Part shown: in pieces, positions 6,076 through 9,372 of the stretch
Layout of the letters: every line of letters begins with the position of its first letter
Position numbering within the stretch: the first letter of the stretch is position 1
Assembly: GCA_029262935.1 (NCBI GenBank)
Contig: JAJCYK010000054.1
Location: 1 to 9,372 of the forward strand
DNA from: Cytophagales bacterium
GTDB lineage: Bacteria > Bacteroidota > Bacteroidia > Cytophagales > Cyclobacteriaceae
Direction of reading: 5' to 3'
DNA: 9,372 nt
Translations under genes and position numbers: made by a program
The notes under the pieces: generated by a model
The model's database searches: none
The model's input: only the letters and a program-made list of their open reading frames with translations
Told to the model about the DNA's origin: nothing

Positions 6076-7290
6076 TCAGGATTTGAAAATATCCCAAAAT
6101 CCTTTATCCGACACTTGTTTGCGGTAATTTTTAAATGTGAGTGTAAATGTAGCACCTTGTCCTGGTTGACTTTGGCAAGAAACCGACCCTCCCATCGACT
6201 CGGTATATTGACGGACGATGGTAAGACTTAAATCAGACGGGTTCTTTACGGTAACCTCTTCATCTGAAGTAGGCTCTGTCAGGGGTTTTAAGGCTTCTTT
6301 GGATAGACCAGGGCCGTTATCACTTATCGCAATGGCCAATTTCTCCTCTTCTTCAAAACTGCTTACCGTGACTTTGGCACCCCCGGGAGAAAACCTTATA
6401 GCATTCCCAACTAGGTTCTCCAAGATTTGCCGGGTATAACCCCGGTCTTGAGTAAGAGCATAGACACTTCCCTTAAAGATTAGGCGTACGTCCTTTTCCT
6501 TAGCGGCATCCTGAAATTGAATTTTTATTTCTTCGAAAAGCTCGGCCAGGCTAAATTCTGTGACTTGTTGAGGGGCTGTCGGTTCAATTTTAGATTTAGT
6601 AGCAAGCATAAGGTCAATCCTTTTACTCATCCGCCACAGTGACTTGTTGAGTCGCTCCATGTAAGCTTCCATATCTGGTGCAATTTCACCCAACTCCTCC
6701 TGAATAGACTCTCCTAGAGAAATACTACTAGTCAAATTGTTTCGCAGGTCATGGGCCAAAACCTTCATGATTTGCGTTTTCTCGTCGTTGATACGAGCTA
6801 ATTCCGAGTTGATGAATTCAATCTTCTGGTTTTGCTCCTTTATTTCCCGATTGTTTTTAAACAACTGCTCCTGCATGCTATTCAGGTTGCGTAATCGCTT
6901 GATTAACTCTTTCAAGATGGCGTCATTCAATTCTGGGTACTTTTCCATTATTGAATTAAAGCGAGCACTTGACAACTTTAATAATGCGGAGGACTGAGTG
7001 GCCGTTACACTAGCGCTTCTTTCGTAGGGATCAATTAAGGCGTATTCCCCAAAATACTCACCACTTATGACAGTAGCCAACACCCGGTCTTCGTCATGTA
7101 CCATGGCGGCACCCCTCATAACAACGAACATGCTGTCTCCTTCATCACCCTTCTTAATTATTAGTTCGTCTTTCGACACTTCCAGTCGCTCAGACTGGGT
7201 AGCCAATTGTTGCAAAACTGAATCTGGGAGATCCTGAAAGATCGTTATATCCTTCAGAAGGGATACGGCAAATGACATCGGTTCACTCAT
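6076..7290 (-). CDS. Histidine kinase with N-terminal cyclic-nucleotide-binding domain
   Basis: 404 residues, soluble, no membrane helix. Residues 8-130 are a CRP-like cyclic-nucleotide-binding domain with GDEGDSMFVVMRG (48-60) and a phosphate-binding cassette FGEYALIDPYERSASVTA. Glu82 and Arg91-Ser92 correspond to CRP Glu72 and Arg82-Ser83, so the pocket looks competent. A charged coiled coil (about 128-172) links to HisKA with His180 in AHDLRNNLT (Asn185 for the usual Pro). The ATPase domain has an N box (ENLVGNAIRFS; Asn292, Asn296) and G1 DNGPGL (324-329). The G2 box is changed: DLSLTIV (353-359) where GxGLxIV is expected, so both lid glycines are missing. No receiver domain, and no response regulator gene in view. 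Start ATG 7290 is 36 bases after the phosphorylase stop; the cyclase follows 46 bases on. Probable role: reads the cyclase's product and signals by phosphotransfer or conformational change. Confidence 0.92.
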   Translation of the reverse strand: MSEPMSFAVSLLKDITIFQDLPDSVLQQLATQSERLEVSKDELIIKKGDEGDSMFVVMRGAAMVHDEDRVLATVISGEYFGEYALIDPYERSASVTATQSSALLKLSSARFNSIMEKYPELNDAILKELIKRLRNLNSMQEQLFKNNREIKEQNQKIEFINSELARINDEKTQIMKVLAHDLRNNLTSSISLGESIQEELGEIAPDMEAYMERLNKSLWRMSKRIDLMLATKSKIEPTAPQQVTEFSLAELFEEIKIQFQDAAKEKDVRLIFKGSVYALTQDRGYTRQILENLVGNAIRFSPGGAKVTVSSFEEEEKLAIAISDNGPGLSKEALKPLTEPTSDEEVTVKNPSDLSLTIVRQYTESMGGSVSCQSQPGQGATFTLTFKNYRKQVSDKGFWDIFKS

Positions 7291-7326
7291 GGTGATGAAT
7301 TTACCAATTATGATCCAACGTACAAA

Positions 7327-9018
7327 CTAGTGAGGGTTAATTGACATTATTTGGGGCTGATGCTTGTAGCTGTAAACCTGCTGATAATATTCATCAGCCA
7401 TGCGATCGGAATCAAAATAGGGTGTTACATCATTCATACTCTGGTACACCAATTCATTCCATTTATGAGGTTGATTGTAGTAGGTGGGGATTATTTCATA
7501 CTCTAAGACATCCATTAAATTCTTGGCATCAAATTCATCTTGTTGATGATGCGGTAGCGTCGTGTCCACTATGGGTAGAACAAAACTATTTTCAGCGTGT
7601 TTGGAAAATTCCAAAACCCACCCGTCTTGGGTACTGAAATTTAAAGCCCCATTCATTGCTGCGGTCATACCACTGGTACCTGAAGCTTCACGAGGTATCC
7701 GGGGATTGTTTAACCACACATCTGCACCTCTCTTTGCCATTTTTGAAAGCCATAACTCATAACCCACAAGAATCGCACAATTCATATGCTCTTTATTCAA
7801 GTAAACTAAACTGTCAAATGTACTTATGGCCCCATAGTCCATGGGATAGGGTTTACCGGCCCATATTACCTGTAGGGGGCGGTCTTGGTCGGTGACTAAT
7901 CTATTGAACCTTTCAATATCTGCCGTTATAAGATCTGGGCGTTTATATTCAGCAAATCTCCGAGCCCAAACAATGGTAAGGGCATCCGGGTCCATAATCT
8001 TTCCTGACTGATCTGCTACGATTTCAAAGAATTTCGATTTTAATACCTTTTTTCGTTTGCGCATGCCCTCCAGGTCAGTTACGGCGGCAAGCTTGTATAG
8101 TTCTTTATCCGCCCAGTACTTTTTGTTTTGAGCATTGGTAATAGCGATGATAGGACATATGTCATCGTATTGTTCCCACATTTGTTTGGCAACTTCCCCA
8201 TGCTTCTGACTCACACCATTGGCTATTTTACTTAAGCGTAGCGCGGCCAAGGTTTGGTTGAAATTGCCATCTTTAATTCCAGTAAGCTCTCTCACGGTTT
8301 GGTGGTCCAGCCCATTAAAAAAGCCCATCTTCTCCAATAAACTGAAATCATGAACCTCGTTTCCTGCTTGTTCCGGAGTATGTGTTGTAAGCACCAAATG
8401 CTTTTTAAGCTCTTCCAAAGATCCTTCCTTCTTATACAAGTAAAAAGCCGCTGGTAACGCATGTGCTTCATTCAAATGGTACGTTTCTATGTCAACATTT
8501 AACAGGTCCAACAAGGTCGCACCACCAATGCCTAGCACGACATACTGGGCAATTCTCGTAGACAAATTCGAATCATAGAGCCTATGCGATATAGTTTGTG
8601 CCAGGTAGTCATTCTCTGGCAAATCAGTAGATAATAAAAACATTGGTGCAGTGCCAAATACTTCAGGAGCCAAATAATAAGCTTTTATCTTTACTGGATG
8701 ATGATTGACCTGTATGTCAAAAGTAATGCCGGTATCCTCCAGGAAACTGTAAATCTTGTCCTGAAACAACACTTCCATAGATTTATCTGCTTTACGAACT
8801 TGATCGTAATAACCCTTCTTCCACAGCATACCAATACCAATCACCGATTGCTTTAGGTCATAGGCACTTCTCATATGTGAGCCTGCTAAAAAACCGAGCC
8901 CTCCCGAATATATTTTCAGTGCTTGATCGATGCCGAATTCCATGCTAAAATATGCCGTAGTGCTGGCGTATTTTGGGTTTATTTCGTATGAAAATTTGAA
9001 TTCAAAGGTGTTACTCAT
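7327..9018 (-). CDS. Alpha-glucan family phosphorylase-like protein (short GT35 type), PLP Lys replaced
   Basis: 563 residues, cytoplasmic, typical of the short phosphorylase family (TIGR02094-like) rather than the 800-residue plus classical enzyme. Phosphorylases release glucose-1-phosphate from glycogen-type glucans using phosphate and PLP. Markers: AYFSMEFGI, IYSGGLGFLAGSHMRSAYDL (37-56), YHLNEAHALPAAF (180-192), THTPEQAGNEVHDF, VWARRFAEYKRPDLI with Arg354 and Lys359 at the spacing of the phosphate-site Arg569/Lys574 of rabbit muscle phosphorylase, and REASGTSGM (443-451). The residue after this Met should be the Lys that holds PLP; it is Thr452 (codon ACC). Glu444 lies 8 residues before it, as Glu672 does in the muscle enzyme. 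I believe other Bacteroidota members may share this Thr. Enzymatic activity is therefore uncertain, while the rest of the fold looks complete. First gene of the operon with the kinase and cyclase. Confidence 0.9.
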   Translation of the reverse strand: MSNTFEFKFSYEINPKYASTTAYFSMEFGIDQALKIYSGGLGFLAGSHMRSAYDLKQSVIGIGMLWKKGYYDQVRKADKSMEVLFQDKIYSFLEDTGITFDIQVNHHPVKIKAYYLAPEVFGTAPMFLLSTDLPENDYLAQTISHRLYDSNLSTRIAQYVVLGIGGATLLDLLNVDIETYHLNEAHALPAAFYLYKKEGSLEELKKHLVLTTHTPEQAGNEVHDFSLLEKMGFFNGLDHQTVRELTGIKDGNFNQTLAALRLSKIANGVSQKHGEVAKQMWEQYDDICPIIAITNAQNKKYWADKELYKLAAVTDLEGMRKRKKVLKSKFFEIVADQSGKIMDPDALTIVWARRFAEYKRPDLITADIERFNRLVTDQDRPLQVIWAGKPYPMDYGAISTFDSLVYLNKEHMNCAILVGYELWLSKMAKRGADVWLNNPRIPREASGTSGMTAAMNGALNFSTQDGWVLEFSKHAENSFVLPIVDTTLPHHQQDEFDAKNLMDVLEYEIIPTYYNQPHKWNELVYQSMNDVTPYFDSDRMADEYYQQVYSYKHQPQIMSINPH

Positions 9019-9055
9019 TTCAGTTTACTTTTATCCTTTTTACCTAAAACAACTT

Positions 9056-9063
9056 CAAATATA
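9056..9063 (-). promoter_or_regulatory. Probable -7 promoter box for the phosphorylase-kinase-cyclase operon
   Basis: On the minus strand this reads TATATTTG, an exact match to the Bacteroidota -7 consensus TAnnTTTG. It would start transcription near 9050, leaving a leader of roughly 30 bases with an AAAAGGA stretch before the ATG at 9018. No convincing -33 TTG is seen at the expected distance. The rest of the divergent region 9019-9251 is AT-rich with no other feature I can support, and I see no clear plus-strand promoter for the gene at 9252. Confidence 0.45.
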
Positions 9064-9251
9064 GCAAATTGTCATTACCGATAATTACCAGGGTGAACTT
9101 TAATTTTACCACCCCATTTTGCAATCGATTTCGAAAAATCAAGGACAGCTACGGCCCAGTGTTTGTGGATTTTTATTTAATATTTCCAACTTTTTGCAAC
9201 AAATAGGTGACCTTATGACGTTATTGACATTAAGGGCAAAGTAATTGTAAC

Positions 9252-9372
9252 ATGAACAATCAGGTGTTATTCCTGGGAATTACCAATTATTGTGCTAGCA
9301 GGTTTGCTGAGATTCTTTTTAATCAGATGGCAAGCGAACAACTGCTTAGGTTCCAAGGGTATTCCCGTGGCG
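9252..9372 (+). CDS. Low-molecular-weight phosphatase-like protein with altered P-loop, N-terminal fragment
   Basis: The first 40 codons of a gene cut by the right edge. ATG 9252 is the only ATG after the in-frame TAA at 9231. It begins NNQVLFLGITNYCASRFAEI and continues LFNQMASEQLLRFQGYSRG. Spacing and flanks match low-molecular-weight tyrosine phosphatase-like proteins (pattern VLFLCTGNYYRSRFAE, then a helix and an SRG segment). The catalytic loop C-x5-R does not survive: Gly9 stands for the Cys nucleophile and Ala15 for the phosphate-binding Arg, although Asn12, Ser16 and the following Arg-Phe-Ala-Glu are kept. Reading either alternative frame does not restore the motif, so a simple frameshift is not the cause. 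It may be a phosphate- or ligand-binding pseudophosphatase. It is divergent from the phosphorylase operon with 233 bases between the starts. Family assignment from 40 residues is tentative. Confidence 0.65.
   Translation, partial: MNNQVLFLGITNYCASRFAEILFNQMASEQLLRFQGYSRG

Noticed and set aside
6076..7290. Kinase considered as a pseudogene because of its altered G2 box.
   Set aside because: The frame is full length, all other boxes are kept, and it fits tightly between its operon neighbours.
7341..7895. Plus-strand open frames opposite the phosphorylase gene.
   Set aside because: Overlap each other and a conserved gene; compositions look random.
9091..9119. GGGTG ... CACCC inverted repeat in the divergent region, considered as a terminator.
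   Set aside because: Short stem, 14-base loop, no U-run on either strand, and both flanking genes point away from it.
9224..9247. TTGACA-like and TAATTG elements just before the gene at 9252.
   Set aside because: Spacing of about 15 bases and poor fit to the Bacteroidota -7 box; transcription would start on top of the ATG.

Overview
The window comes from a Bacteroidota genome, most likely a flavobacterium-like marine or environmental lineage. The protein flavour supports this (short Bacteroidota-type alpha-glucan phosphorylase, stand-alone KAS II, exported lipoprotein esterase), as do the poor Shine-Dalgarno signals and two matches to the Bacteroidota -7 promoter box TAnnTTTG. I cannot name a genus. 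Coding density is very high. I see no rRNA, tRNA, CRISPR array, insertion sequence or integrase. No stretch over 300 bases lacks a gene; the longest gap is the 233-base divergent region 9019-9251.

Layout. The 3' end of a PqqB-like metallo-hydrolase (1-299, +) meets a minus-strand run: mgsA (methylglyoxal synthase), a single-domain OmpA-like protein, and a lipoprotein esterase (2973 down to 296). Divergent from mgsA is a TetR-family repressor gene followed 10 bases later by a KAS II (fabF-type) gene, both on plus. An identical 16-base imperfect palindrome lies in front of tetR and again across the tetR stop codon, just before fabF, so this looks like a self-regulated tetR-fabF unit. fabF converges on a second minus-strand run, transcribed from about 9050: alpha-glucan phosphorylase, a histidine kinase with an N-terminal cyclic-nucleotide-binding domain, and a four-helix membrane class III nucleotide cyclase. 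Finally, divergent from the phosphorylase, the 5' end of a low-molecular-weight phosphatase-like gene enters at 9252 (+).

How the genes may work together. The most interesting unit is the phosphorylase / cNMP-sensing kinase / cyclase operon. A membrane cyclase is co-transcribed with a kinase that has an apparently intact cNMP pocket, alongside a glycogen-degrading-type enzyme. This suggests a local second-messenger loop tied to storage-glucan metabolism. Three proteins here depart from textbook catalytic motifs: the phosphorylase has Thr where the PLP-binding Lys should be, the kinase has lost both glycines of its G2 ATP-lid box, and the phosphatase-like protein has lost both the Cys nucleophile and the Arg of its P-loop. 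The cyclase also has an unusual purine-specifying residue. A second possible link is that the TetR protein has a Cys at the position I recall as the redox/electrophile Cys of NemR and sits back-to-back with methylglyoxal synthase.
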